Position numbers and translations under genes: made by a program. 6,198 nt of DNA from Chloroflexota bacterium. Its GTDB lineage: Bacteria; Chloroflexota; Dehalococcoidia; Tepidiformales; Tepidiformaceae. How positions within the stretch are numbered: position 1 is the stretch's first letter; each line of letters begins with the position of its first letter. The stretch lies in the NCBI GenBank assembly GCA_025350285.1, contig JANXYE010000393.1:1-6198 (forward strand). Reading direction: 5' to 3'. This document shows, one piece after another, positions 1 through 5,627 of this stretch. The notes under the pieces are model-generated. The model saw nothing but the letters and a program-made list of their open reading frames with translations, was not told where the DNA came from and did no database searches.

Positions 1-764
1 AAGACCGAACGCGTGACGCCGGCTTCTTCGAGGCGCTCGATTATCTCCGCCTTTGGCGGCGCGGCGAACACGGAGACGGGGATGCGACCGCGGCCGGCCT
101 CCTTCGCGAGGTGCTGAAGTTCGACGATACGTTCCGCCAGGACGTTGCCCGTGCGGCCCATGATCGGCATCCACTCGTCGCCGTACGCCACGATGCGCTG
201 GAGCGTATGCGGGCCATCGCCGCCGATGAGGATCGGGGGGTGGGGCTTGTGCACGGGCTTGGGCCAGCTCCAGATGCCGTCGAAGTTGGTGTACTTGCTG
301 TGGTAGCTGGCTTCGTCCTGGGTCCAGATCTGCTTCATCGCGAGGATGCGGTCGCGCATGAGGCCGAAGCGCGTCTTCGGGTCCGTGCCGTGGTTCTCCA
401 TCTCTTCGAGGTTCCAGCCGGCGCCGATGCCGAAGAGGACGCGCCCGCCGGAGAGGTGATCGACGCTGGCCACACTCTTGGCGAGCACGATCGGGTCGTG
501 TTCGATGACCAGGCAGACGCCCGTGCCGACGAGCAGTGTCTTCGTGACGGCGGCGGCGGCGGCCATCGCGACCATCGGGTCGAGGGTATGGGAGTATTCC
601 CGCGGGAGTTCGGCGCCGCCCGGCCACGGGGTGCGGCGGCTGGCGGGGATATGCGTGTGTTCGGGGAAAAGGAGCGAATCGAAGCCGAGGTCCTCGCAGA
701 CACGGGCCAGCTCGGGGACGGGGATGGCGTAGTCGGTCGGGAACATGGTGATGCCGAACTTCAT
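1..764 (-). CDS. LLM class (probably F420-dependent) oxidoreductase, C-terminus cut by window edge
   Basis: Luciferase-like monooxygenase family flavin/deazaflavin oxidoreductase, a cytosolic TIM-barrel enzyme that usually transfers hydride with F420 or FMN. The 254 visible codons start MKFGITMFPTDYAIPVPELA. They show the family core: LGFDSLLFPEHTHIP at 26-40, then from residue 80 a GTGVCLV strand, a DPIVLAKSVASVDHLSGGR helix (90-108) and the GIGAGWNLEE cofactor-binding turn (112-121). KPHPPILIGG follows at 173-182. Relatives are about 280-300 residues, so roughly 30-45 C-terminal residues lie outside the window. The start at 764 is supported by a GGAGG Shine-Dalgarno at 771-775 with a 6-base spacer. 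The gene is divergent from the SDR gene. Family assignment is strong. F420 rather than FMN is inferred from the subfamily appearance, and the substrate is unknown. Confidence 0.9.
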   Translation of the reverse strand, partial: MKFGITMFPTDYAIPVPELARVCEDLGFDSLLFPEHTHIPASRRTPWPGGAELPREYSHTLDPMVAMAAAAAVTKTLLVGTGVCLVIEHDPIVLAKSVASVDHLSGGRVLFGIGAGWNLEEMENHGTDPKTRFGLMRDRILAMKQIWTQDEASYHSKYTNFDGIWSWPKPVHKPHPPILIGGDGPHTLQRIVAYGDEWMPIMGRTGNVLAERIVELQHLAKEAGRGRIPVSVFAAPPKAEIIERLEEAGVTRSV

Positions 765-800
765 GGGGAGCCTCCGGGGGGTAGTCAGTGGTGGCCGCCA

Positions 801-829
801 AGCGTAGAGCAAACATCAGACGTTGGCCA
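801..829 (-). promoter_or_regulatory. Candidate sigma-70-type promoter for the LLM oxidoreductase gene
   Basis: Read on the minus strand, TGGCCA (824-829, 4 of 6 to TTGACA) is followed after exactly 17 bases by TACGCT (801-806, fitting TANNNT). The predicted start near 795 gives a leader of about 30 bases containing the GGAGG ribosome site. Spacing is ideal but the hexamers are imperfect, so this is a candidate only. Confidence 0.4.
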
Positions 830-849
830 CGGAGACACAGAGACGGAGG
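827..849. repeat. Purine-rich short-period intergenic motif (CCACGGAGACACAGAG type)
   Basis: The stretch begins CCACGGAGACACAGAG and continues ACGGAGG, with an internal period of roughly 6 to 9 bases built from variants of ACGGAG/ACACAG. From memory, near-identical strings are scattered through intergenic regions of many unrelated environmental bacteria. It sits between two divergent genes and overlaps the candidate -35 of the minus-strand gene. Its function is unknown. That it belongs to a dispersed family is recollection and was not tested here. Confidence 0.4.
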
Positions 850-879
850 CGGCTTCGGAACCGCGTCTTGGTGGGCCTG

Positions 880-908
880 GTGTCTGTGCGGCCATCCACG
901 TCCATAAT
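880..908 (+). promoter_or_regulatory. Candidate promoter for the SDR gene
   Basis: CATAAT at 903-908 matches the -10 consensus at 5 of 6 positions and lies 29 bases before the SDR start codon. The hexamer 17 bases upstream, GTGTCT at 880-885, is a poor -35 (3 of 6). Transcription would begin near 915, giving a leader of about 23 bases with a weak GAAGG ribosome site at 927-931. Confidence 0.35.
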
Positions 909-937
909 GCCGGGACTTCTACGGGCGAAGGTGCGAG

Positions 938-1906
938 ATGGCGTTCACTGTTGATACCGCGAAGTTCCGCTTCTCTGATGCGACGGCGGCGGGGGTCCGG
1001 GGCAAGCGCGTGCTCATCACAGGCGCGGGGAAAGATGGCGGGCTGGGCCAGTCGTTCGCGCTGGCAGCGGGGTTGAACGGCGCGGCTTCCGTAGCCGTGC
1101 ACTTTCATCGCAGCTACGAAGATGGGTTCGACCTGGTCATGCGGCTGCGGGAGGTGGGAGTCAACGCCTTCCCCGTGCAGGCCGACGTGACGAACATGGG
1201 CGACCTCTGGGCCACGCGGAGTTATGTCATCGAACAGATGGGCGGTCTGCCGCCGAACCTGGTGATCTGTAACTCGGGCCTCTCGGAAAAGGGCTACTCC
1301 TTCGGCCGGGCGCTGAAGGAAGTTGAGGGCGAGCCGCTTTCGCTACGCCGGGCACGGGTACGCCAGCACTTTATCGACAACCTCGAAGAGTCGCGGCTGG
1401 TGTTGGACACGAAGATCGACGGGTTCCTGGCGATGACGCACCTCTGGGCGGGCGAAGCGGTCTATTCGAACGAGCCTCTGAGGCTGGTCTACATCTCGAG
1501 CCGTCAGGCTATCGACCCGGGCGTGAGCGTCCCGGGTTACGCGATCTCCAACTGGGCCGTGCTGCAACTCCCGAAGGTCCTGGCCGTGAACCTCGGCAAG
1601 AACGCGGGGCTGGTGTCGGCTTACTCGGTGCTCTACCCGTTCGTGCGCACCGGGATGACGGGCGAATACGCGGAGAACCCGCGGGTCTTCGGCCGCTGGC
1701 AGCCACGCATGCTGGAGACACACGAGGCGGCCGAGGCCTTCATGCAGCTCCTTTCGCGCCGGGCGGACGAGACCGACGGCGGCATGTTCGAGGTGATGGT
1801 CGAGCCGGCCGAATCGGGCGTGTCCGTGATGTGGAAGCGGGTGCGGATAGACGTGGAGGCGGATTCGCTAGCCTGGAGCGAGGGGGACCCGCTCCGGTAC
1901 GCGTAA
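938..1906 (+). CDS. SDR-family NAD(P)-dependent oxidoreductase with a ketoreductase-domain-type active site
   Basis: Rossmann-fold short-chain dehydrogenase/reductase, 322 residues, longer than the usual 250 of classical SDRs. The nucleotide-binding motif is TGAGKDGGLG at 28-37, two residues longer than TGxxxGxG. The NNAG equivalent is CNSG at 111-114. The expected active-site region reads YISSRQ...PGYAISN, with S188, Y201 and, where classical SDRs have the catalytic Lys, N205. A Lys is instead present in KIDGF at K159, where classical SDRs have Asn. This exchange is known from ketoreductase domains of polyketide synthases (KVDG plus YxxxN), so the enzyme is probably active. Residues 115-155 form an extra helical segment before this Lys. 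The start has a weak AAGG site 6 bases upstream. The substrate is unknown; a 3-oxoacyl or other keto compound is plausible by analogy only. Confidence 0.85.
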   Translation: MAFTVDTAKFRFSDATAAGVRGKRVLITGAGKDGGLGQSFALAAGLNGAASVAVHFHRSYEDGFDLVMRLREVGVNAFPVQADVTNMGDLWATRSYVIEQMGGLPPNLVICNSGLSEKGYSFGRALKEVEGEPLSLRRARVRQHFIDNLEESRLVLDTKIDGFLAMTHLWAGEAVYSNEPLRLVYISSRQAIDPGVSVPGYAISNWAVLQLPKVLAVNLGKNAGLVSAYSVLYPFVRTGMTGEYAENPRVFGRWQPRMLETHEAAEAFMQLLSRRADETDGGMFEVMVEPAESGVSVMWKRVRIDVEADSLAWSEGDPLRYA

Positions 1907-1972
1907 CGGGCCCAACGCCAGAATGGGATGGGACGCCGCCAGCGATCGGTGGAGCGGTAACGGCGCCGGGCT

Positions 1973-1978
1973 TAGCGT
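1973..1978 (+). promoter_or_regulatory. Candidate -10 element for a leaderless glycosylase transcript
   Basis: TAGCGT fits TANNNT and ends 7 bases before the ATG at 1986, the spacing seen in leaderless bacterial transcripts. No Shine-Dalgarno-like sequence precedes this ATG (the bases before it are AGCGGCG). No convincing -35 was seen. The reading is an inference and also supports 1986 over the upstream ATG at 1923. Confidence 0.3.
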
Positions 1979-1985
1979 AGCGGCG

Positions 1986-2624
1986 ATGAGGGAATGGGAT
2001 CCGGCTGAAGCCGTGGCGCACCTCAGCTCCGCCGACCCGATGGTCGCGGCGCTGATTGCGGCACATGGGACCTACGACCCGCGCGATGGCGGCGCCGACC
2101 CCTACCACGCGCTTGCGCGCTCGATCATCTTCCAGCAACTCAGTGGGAAAGCCGCCTCGACGATTTTCGGGCGCTTCGTCGGGCTGTTCGACGTGCCGGA
2201 AGGCCGCGCATTCCCGGAACCAGCGGCGGTGCTCGGGGCGAGCGAGGAAGCGCTGCGCGGCGCCGGACTGTCGCGCCAGAAAGCGGCGGCCATCCGCGAC
2301 CTGAGCGAGCACTTCGCCAGCGGCGAACTCGGCGCGGAAGCCTTCGCGACCCTTGACGACGACGACGTCATCGAGCGCGTCACGAAAGTTCGGGGCATCG
2401 GCCGCTGGACCGCGGAGATGTTCCTCATGTTCCACCTCGGGCGTCCAGACGTGCTGCCGGTGAACGATGTCGGCATCAACCGGGCGATCAAGAACCTCTA
2501 CGAACTTGAAGCGATGCCGAAGCCGGAGGAGGTGCTCCGCATCGGCGCGTGCTGGCGGCCGTGGGCGTCGGTTGCCTGCTGGTACCTCTGGCGCAGCGAG
2601 GACGTGAAGCTGCCGGGCGCTTGA
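1986..2624 (+). CDS. DNA-3-methyladenine glycosylase (AlkA-like, HhH-GPD superfamily)
   Basis: Base-excision repair glycosylase that removes alkylated purines such as 3-methyladenine, leaving an abasic site. The 212-residue product has the SIIFQQLSGKAA helix (47-58). The helix-hairpin-helix reads VRGIGRWTAEMFLMF (135-149). The loop PVNDVGINRA follows, in which D161 occupies the place of the catalytic Asp. The C-terminal WRPWASVACWYLWR (190-203) is typical of this bacterial subfamily. No iron-sulfur Cys cluster is present, which fits AlkA rather than EndoIII/MutY. The start at 1986 (MREWDPAEAV) matches the usual N-terminus of relatives. An in-frame ATG at 1923 would add 21 atypical residues. 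The gene follows the SDR gene by 79 bases on the same strand and converges on the HisKA-lipA operon. Confidence 0.92.
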   Translation: MREWDPAEAVAHLSSADPMVAALIAAHGTYDPRDGGADPYHALARSIIFQQLSGKAASTIFGRFVGLFDVPEGRAFPEPAAVLGASEEALRGAGLSRQKAAAIRDLSEHFASGELGAEAFATLDDDDVIERVTKVRGIGRWTAEMFLMFHLGRPDVLPVNDVGINRAIKNLYELEAMPKPEEVLRIGACWRPWASVACWYLWRSEDVKLPGA

Positions 2625-2650
2625 ACGCCGAGCCGCCAAGGCCCCAAGAA
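2625..2650. repeat. Degenerate CGCCAAGG/CCCAAGAA-type intergenic repeat
   Basis: Directly after the glycosylase stop codon the sequence runs ACGCCGAG then CCGCCAAGGCCCCAAGAA. It is made of imperfect repeats of a CGCCAAG-like unit spaced about 8 to 9 bases apart. This resembles strings of the form ACGCCAAGGCGCCAAGA that I recall from intergenic regions of many bacteria. It lies in the 65-base gap between two convergent genes. No function is visible. Confidence 0.35.
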
Positions 2651-2689
2651 GCTCGAGTATGTGGAATCGCCAGGGCACGGCGGCGTCCG

Positions 2690-2905
2690 TTAGCCGCGAT
2701 CCGCGGCGAGCGCCTCAACGCGGGCGGCGAACGCTGTCAGCTCATCGGCGGTCCGGCGCAACATCGCGCTGAGTTCGGCATCGAGGGTCAGTCCGCCATC
2801 CGGTCCCGGTTCCGCCAGCTCCAGGAGCATCTGGAGCGCCGTAATCGGGGAACGCAGCTCGTGCGAAAGCGCGCCCAGCAGGGCCGGCAACTCGTCCGCG
2901 CTCAT
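2690..2905 (-). CDS. Stand-alone HisKA (histidine-kinase dimerisation/phosphoacceptor) domain protein, 71 aa
   Basis: The 71-residue product is essentially one HisKA two-helix hairpin. Helix 1 carries the H-box [17 protein letters not shown] (14-30), with H15 the phosphoacceptor in the canonical HExRxP context. A turn PGPDGG (33-38) follows, then a second amphipathic helix from LDAELSAML to about A68. There is no sensor, HAMP, membrane segment or HATPase domain, and the 65 bases after the stop leave no room for one. Its ATG overlaps the lipA stop as ATGA, so it is probably translated by coupling. No Shine-Dalgarno is seen. It could receive phosphate from a separate kinase, bind a kinase or response regulator, or be a relic of a longer kinase. 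The intact hairpin and tight coupling argue for a real gene. Domain identity is clear; the role is unknown. Confidence 0.75.
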   Translation of the reverse strand: MSADELPALLGALSHELRSPITALQMLLELAEPGPDGGLTLDAELSAMLRRTADELTAFAARVEALAADRG

Positions 2906-3813
2906 GAGAGCGCAAGCACCGGGAGCGCCTCGCCCGTGAATCCGCGGCGCCGCCCGATGGCCTGCCCGGCCTGCTCCTCCGCATGGTACGAACTGCGCAC
3001 GAGCGGCCCCGATTCGACGTGGCGAAAGCCCATCCCGAGCGCCCGCTCCTTGAGGTCCGCGAACTCGTCCGGGTGCCAATAGCGGTCGATGGGCAGGTGC
3101 TGGGGGGTGGGGCGGAGATACTGTCCGACCGTCAGGATATCCACCCCCTGCGCGGCCAGGTCACCAAAGACGACGAGCATCTCCTCGCGCGTCTCGCCGA
3201 GTCCGACCATGACGCCGCTCTTCGTGAGCGCCGCTGGGTCTATCTCCTTGGCCCGGCGGAGCAGTTCGAGCGATCGTTCGTACACCGCCTGCGGCCGCAC
3301 GACCCGATAGAGACGCGGCACGGTCTCCGTGTTGTGGTTCAGGATCTCCGGCCTCGCGTCGAGCACGGCGGCGAGTGCGTCCCAGTTGCCCTTGAAGTCG
3401 GGGATAAGAACCTCGATGGTCGTCTCCGGGCAGAGGCGGTGCGTCCAGCGGATGGTTTCGGCGAAGATGGCCGCCCCACCGTCTTCGAGCTCGTCGCGGT
3501 TCACGCTCGTGATGACCGCGTGCTTCAGGCTCAGGCTTTGGATGGCGAGGGCGACGCGGCGGGGCTCGGCCAGGTCGAGGAACTCGGGCCGCCCGGTCTT
3601 CACGGCGCAGAAGCCGCAAGAACGGGTGCAGGTGTCGCCGAGGATCATGAAGGTCGCCGTCCCGCGACTCCAGCACTCGCCGATGTTCGGGCAGCGCGCC
3701 TCTTCGCAAACCGTGTGCAGCGACTGTTCGCGCATCAACCCGCGGAGACGTTCGAAGGAATCGCCCGCGGGAAAGCGGACGCGGAGCCAGTCAGGTTTCG
3801 GTTGGGCAGGCAC
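2902..3813 (-). CDS. lipA: Lipoyl synthase
   Basis: Radical-SAM enzyme that inserts two sulfur atoms into octanoyl groups carried by lipoyl domains (E2 of 2-oxoacid dehydrogenases, GcvH), completing lipoate synthesis in the cytosol. The auxiliary cluster motif is C36-x4-C41-x5-C47 ([14 protein letters not shown]). The SAM cluster motif is C62-x3-C66-x2-C69 (TCTRSCGFC). The C-terminal RSSYHA (273-278) supplies the conserved serine ligand of the auxiliary cluster. [23 protein letters not shown] and GLGETREEM are further family signatures. A GTG start at 3813 gives [12 protein letters not shown] and 303 residues, matching the family. The frame stays open to an ATG at 3930, but the 39 extra residues look unlike LipA and would overlap a repeat arm. 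The lipA stop overlaps the start of the HisKA gene by 4 bases. No lipB or lipM is in view. Confidence 0.96.
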   Translation of the reverse strand: MPAQPKPDWLRVRFPAGDSFERLRGLMREQSLHTVCEEARCPNIGECWSRGTATFMILGDTCTRSCGFCAVKTGRPEFLDLAEPRRVALAIQSLSLKHAVITSVNRDELEDGGAAIFAETIRWTHRLCPETTIEVLIPDFKGNWDALAAVLDARPEILNHNTETVPRLYRVVRPQAVYERSLELLRRAKEIDPAALTKSGVMVGLGETREEMLVVFGDLAAQGVDILTVGQYLRPTPQHLPIDRYWHPDEFADLKERALGMGFRHVESGPLVRSSYHAEEQAGQAIGRRRGFTGEALPVLALS

Positions 3814-3819
3814 ATGGAG

Positions 3820-3828
3820 AGCGTACCA
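3820..3828 (-). promoter_or_regulatory. Candidate extended -10 element for lipA, possibly leaderless
   Basis: Read on the minus strand, TGG (3826-3828) plus TACGCT (3820-3825) forms a TGn-TANNNT extended -10. It ends 6 bases before the GTG start codon. No Shine-Dalgarno lies in the gap (CTCCAT). This geometry implies a transcript that begins at or within a base or two of the start codon. The -35 region is not convincing, as expected for an extended -10 promoter. Confidence 0.4.
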
Positions 3829-3930
3829 CGGCCCGAGTCCGGCAGCGGCTCGCCGATGGCCTTGGGTGGCCGTCAGATTTTTGCGTGGGTCGAGCGTGGC
3901 GCGGGCGTGAACGAACCGCTTGTTCGCCAC

Positions 3931-3987
3931 TCGCGGCTAGGATTGCCGCCCGCCGACTCGGACCCGCGTCGCAAATCCTAGCCGCGA
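3931..3987. repeat. Perfect 14-bp inverted repeat, unit 1 (TCGCGGCTAGGATT)
   Basis: TCGCGGCTAGGATT at 3931-3944 is the exact reverse complement of AATCCTAGCCGCGA at 3974-3987, with a 29-base interior. The interior can form a second stem, CGACtCG at 3954-3960 with CGcGTCG at 3965-3971 (one mismatch) around a GACC loop. It lies in the noncoding leader region between the divergent lipA and VOC genes. A T-run is absent, so it does not look like a classical terminator. Confidence 0.8.
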
Positions 3988-3994
3988 CGGATAC

Positions 3995-4069
3995 GGAGCG
4001 GTCCTTGGGAGAGCCCGCGGCTTAGGGTCTCCCGCTGACTGCCACGGCGACCGTCGTAAAGACCGCTCC
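3995..4069. repeat. Central nested inverted repeats linking the two palindromic units
   Basis: GGAGCGGTC at 3995-4003 is the exact reverse complement of GACCGCTCC at 4061-4069. Within it GGGAGAGCCC (4007-4016) pairs with GGGTCTCCC (4025-4033) over 9 base pairs with one bulged G and an 8-base loop. A small ACGG-CGA-CCGT hairpin sits at 4044-4054. Together with the flanking units this makes an ordered, roughly symmetric set of stems about a centre near 4030. Confidence 0.65.
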
Positions 4070-4075
4070 TTCCAG

Positions 4076-4141
4076 TCGCGGCTAGGACAGATTCGTGTCG
4101 GCTCTCGGGCGGAGCTTCGGAACCAACAATCCTAGCCGCGA
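4076..4141. repeat. Perfect 12-bp inverted repeat, unit 2, same arms as unit 1
   Basis: TCGCGGCTAGGA at 4076-4087 is the exact reverse complement of TCCTAGCCGCGA at 4130-4141, with a 42-base interior. Arms are identical to those of unit 1 over 12 bases. The right arm and flank AATCCTAGCCGCGACGGAT recur as a 19-base direct repeat at 3974-3992 and 4128-4146. Interior sequences of the two units differ, so the arms rather than the loops are conserved. Confidence 0.8.
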
Positions 4142-4185
4142 CGGATCCAACGGCCTACAGCACTGGCGCATGCTGGCGGAGCCAG

Positions 4186-4191
4186 GACAAT
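4186..4191 (+). promoter_or_regulatory. Possible -10 element just upstream of the VOC gene
   Basis: GACAAT matches the -10 consensus at 4 of 6 positions and ends 6 bases before the ATG, with CTGGCG (4163-4168) 17 bases upstream as a weak -35. This would again give a leaderless transcript. An alternative is a leadered transcript using AGGA at 4184-4187 as a weak ribosome site with a 10-base spacer. The sequence does not decide between them. Confidence 0.25.
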
Positions 4192-4197
4192 CTATGC

Positions 4198-4557
4198 ATG
4201 GCCATACACGGCATCGCCCACGTCCAGCTTGCCATTACGCCCGGCGGCGAAGATGCCGCCCGCGCGTTCTTCACGGGCCTGCTCGGGCTCGCCGAGATAG
4301 CGAAGCCCGCTTCGCTCGCGGACCGCGGCGGCTGCTGGTTCGAATGCGGGTCCCAACAGATCCATTGCGGTGTCGAAGACCTGATCGCGCCGACGCGGCG
4401 TCACCCGGCTTTGCTGGCGGACGATCTCGACGGGCTCCGCGCCCGGCTTGAGGCGGCGGGCACGCCTCTTGCGACCGACGGCGATCTGCCCGGCTACCGG
4501 CGCTTCTACGCGACCGACCCGTTCGGCAACAGGATCGAGTTCCTCGAACCGGTGTGA
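4198..4557 (+). CDS. VOC (glyoxalase/bleomycin resistance/dioxygenase) family protein
   Basis: Small 119-residue vicinal-oxygen-chelate protein with two beta-alpha-beta-beta-beta modules. Candidate metal ligands sit at the four canonical places. These are H8 (IAHVQLAI), H56 (QQIHCGVED), H69 (RRHPALLADDLDGL, opening the second module) and E114 (PFGNRIEFLEP). The signatures GGEDAARAFFTGLLGL (16-31) and LPGYRRFYATDPFGNR (97-112) are typical of a widespread uncharacterised bacterial VOC subfamily. The full family length is present. Members act on glyoxalase-type, dioxygenase or antibiotic substrates, and nothing here selects one. The gene begins right after the palindromic element and precedes the SMP-30 gene by 140 bases. 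Confidence 0.92.
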   Translation: MAIHGIAHVQLAITPGGEDAARAFFTGLLGLAEIAKPASLADRGGCWFECGSQQIHCGVEDLIAPTRRHPALLADDLDGLRARLEAAGTPLATDGDLPGYRRFYATDPFGNRIEFLEPV

Positions 4558-4612
4558 CCTTATGCCCGGCCCAACACTCCCGGCGTCCGTGGGAGACGAG
4601 GGACCGCCGCGC

Positions 4613-4630
4613 CGCCGTTACCGGCGTCTT
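4613..4630 (+). terminator. Weak terminator-like hairpin downstream of the VOC gene
   Basis: CGCCG (4613-4617), loop TTAC, CGGCG (4622-4626), then TCTT. A further short stem, CTCCC at 4577-4581 with GGGAG at 4591-4595, lies closer to the VOC stop. Stems are only 5 bp and the T-tract is short, so termination here is possible but unproven. Confidence 0.22.
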
Positions 4631-4640
4631 GCTGATGCTC

Positions 4641-4649
4641 TGGTAGGAT
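4641..4649 (+). promoter_or_regulatory. Candidate extended -10 promoter for the SMP-30 gene
   Basis: TGG plus TAGGAT forms a TGn extended -10 of the same TGGTANNNT form as the element before lipA. Transcription would start near 4656, leaving about 42 bases of leader that contain GGAG at 4685-4688, 9 bases before the ATG. No usable -35 lies at the correct distance. If real, the SMP-30 gene is expressed separately from the VOC gene. Confidence 0.33.
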
Positions 4650-4697
4650 TGCCACGCCGCCCGAACGGACGGTTATCTGCCCCTGGAGTGACGAACG

Positions 4698-5627
4698 ATG
4701 GACCTGCCGTTTCGCGTGATTTGTGATGGACTCGCCTTCCCAGAAGGCCCGCTGGAGTTCCCCGGCGGCGATATCCTCGTGACCGAGATCCGCACCGGGA
4801 AGCTGACTCGCGTCACGCCGGATGGCAAGAAATCGACCTATGCCACGACCGGCGGCGGGCCGAACGGAGCGGCCCTCGGGCCGGACGGCGCCGTCTATGT
4901 CGCCCAGAACGGCGGCTTCTCCTGGACGGAGCGGACCATGCCTGATGGCTTCGTCTGGCACGCGCCCGGTGACCAGCCGGCGGACTACATCGGCGGCCAG
5001 ATTCAGCGCGTGACGCCCGACGGCGAGGTTTCGACCATCTATACGGAATGCGGCGGCGAACGGTTGAAGGGCCCGAACGACCTCGTCTTCGACCGCGAAG
5101 GGAACTTCTATTTCACGGACCACGGCAAGACGCGCGGCCGCCAGCGGGACCGTGTGGGCGTCTACTACGCGAGCCCCGATGGAGAAATGATCAAAGAGAT
5201 CCTCTACCCGATGGAGGGGCCAAACGGCTGCTCGCTGAGCCCGGACGAGAAGACGCTCTTCGTGGCGGAGACGCCGACGGGCCGCGTCTGGGCATGCGAG
5301 TTGGCCGGGCCGGGCCAGGTGAAATCGCGGCGGGTCGTCGGCACGGTCCCCGGGATGCCCCCGAGCTATGCCGCCTCGTGCGATAGCATGTGCGTCGATT
5401 CCGAAGGCAGCGTCTGCCAGGCGACGATCGTGAACGGCGGCATCACCGTCTTCCCCACGGACGGGCGCGCCCTCTGGCACGTGCCCACGGGTGACTACGT
5501 GACGACAAACTGCTGCTTCGGCGGCCCGGATCTGCGCACGCTCTACGTGACGCTGAGCACGAAAGGGCAGCTCGTCGCCTTCGACAATTGGCCGGTAGCT
5601 GGGTTGAAGCTCAACTTCCAGGCGTGA
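4698..5627 (+). CDS. SMP-30/gluconolactonase/LRE-family protein (calcium-dependent lactonase-like beta-propeller)
   Basis: A 309-residue six-bladed beta-propeller of the regucalcin/gluconolactonase family. Members hydrolyse sugar or other lactones with a divalent metal in the central channel. Candidate metal ligands match the family pattern: E16 (AFPEGPLEF), N127 (KGPNDLVFD), N176 (EGPNGCSLSPD) and D229 (SCDSMCVDSEG). Blade repeats VTPDG (39-43 and 105-109) and SPDEKTLFVAET (181-192) are visible. There is no signal peptide, so the protein should be cytosolic. The start is supported by GGAG with a 9-base spacer. A single VOC-SMP-30 run suggests small-molecule catabolism, but the substrate cannot be read from the sequence. 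A strictly gluconolactonase activity is not established. Confidence 0.93.
   Translation: MDLPFRVICDGLAFPEGPLEFPGGDILVTEIRTGKLTRVTPDGKKSTYATTGGGPNGAALGPDGAVYVAQNGGFSWTERTMPDGFVWHAPGDQPADYIGGQIQRVTPDGEVSTIYTECGGERLKGPNDLVFDREGNFYFTDHGKTRGRQRDRVGVYYASPDGEMIKEILYPMEGPNGCSLSPDEKTLFVAETPTGRVWACELAGPGQVKSRRVVGTVPGMPPSYAASCDSMCVDSEGSVCQATIVNGGITVFPTDGRALWHVPTGDYVTTNCCFGGPDLRTLYVTLSTKGQLVAFDNWPVAGLKLNFQA

Noticed and set aside
111..1076. 321-codon plus-strand open frame spanning the LLM gene and the divergent gap
   Set aside because: It runs antisense through the LLM coding region and through the intergenic space into the SDR start, which is typical of a shadow frame.
1740..2678. 312-codon minus-strand open frame across the glycosylase gene
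   Set aside because: It is a shadow of the plus-strand HhH-GPD gene, with low-complexity Arg/Pro composition and no ribosome site.
2691..2700. TAGCCGCGAT resembling an arm of the palindromic element
   Set aside because: It has no inverted partner nearby and lies at the coding end of the HisKA gene, so it is probably coincidence.
3813..3815. ATG on the minus strand next to the lipA GTG
   Set aside because: It is out of frame with lipA, so the in-frame GTG is used instead.
2983..3981. 332-codon plus-strand open frame across lipA
   Set aside because: It is antisense to lipA, whose cysteine motifs are unambiguous, and resembles no family.
3931..4146. CRISPR-like array
   Set aside because: There are only two palindromic units, with different interior lengths (29 and 42) and no regular repeat-spacer pattern.
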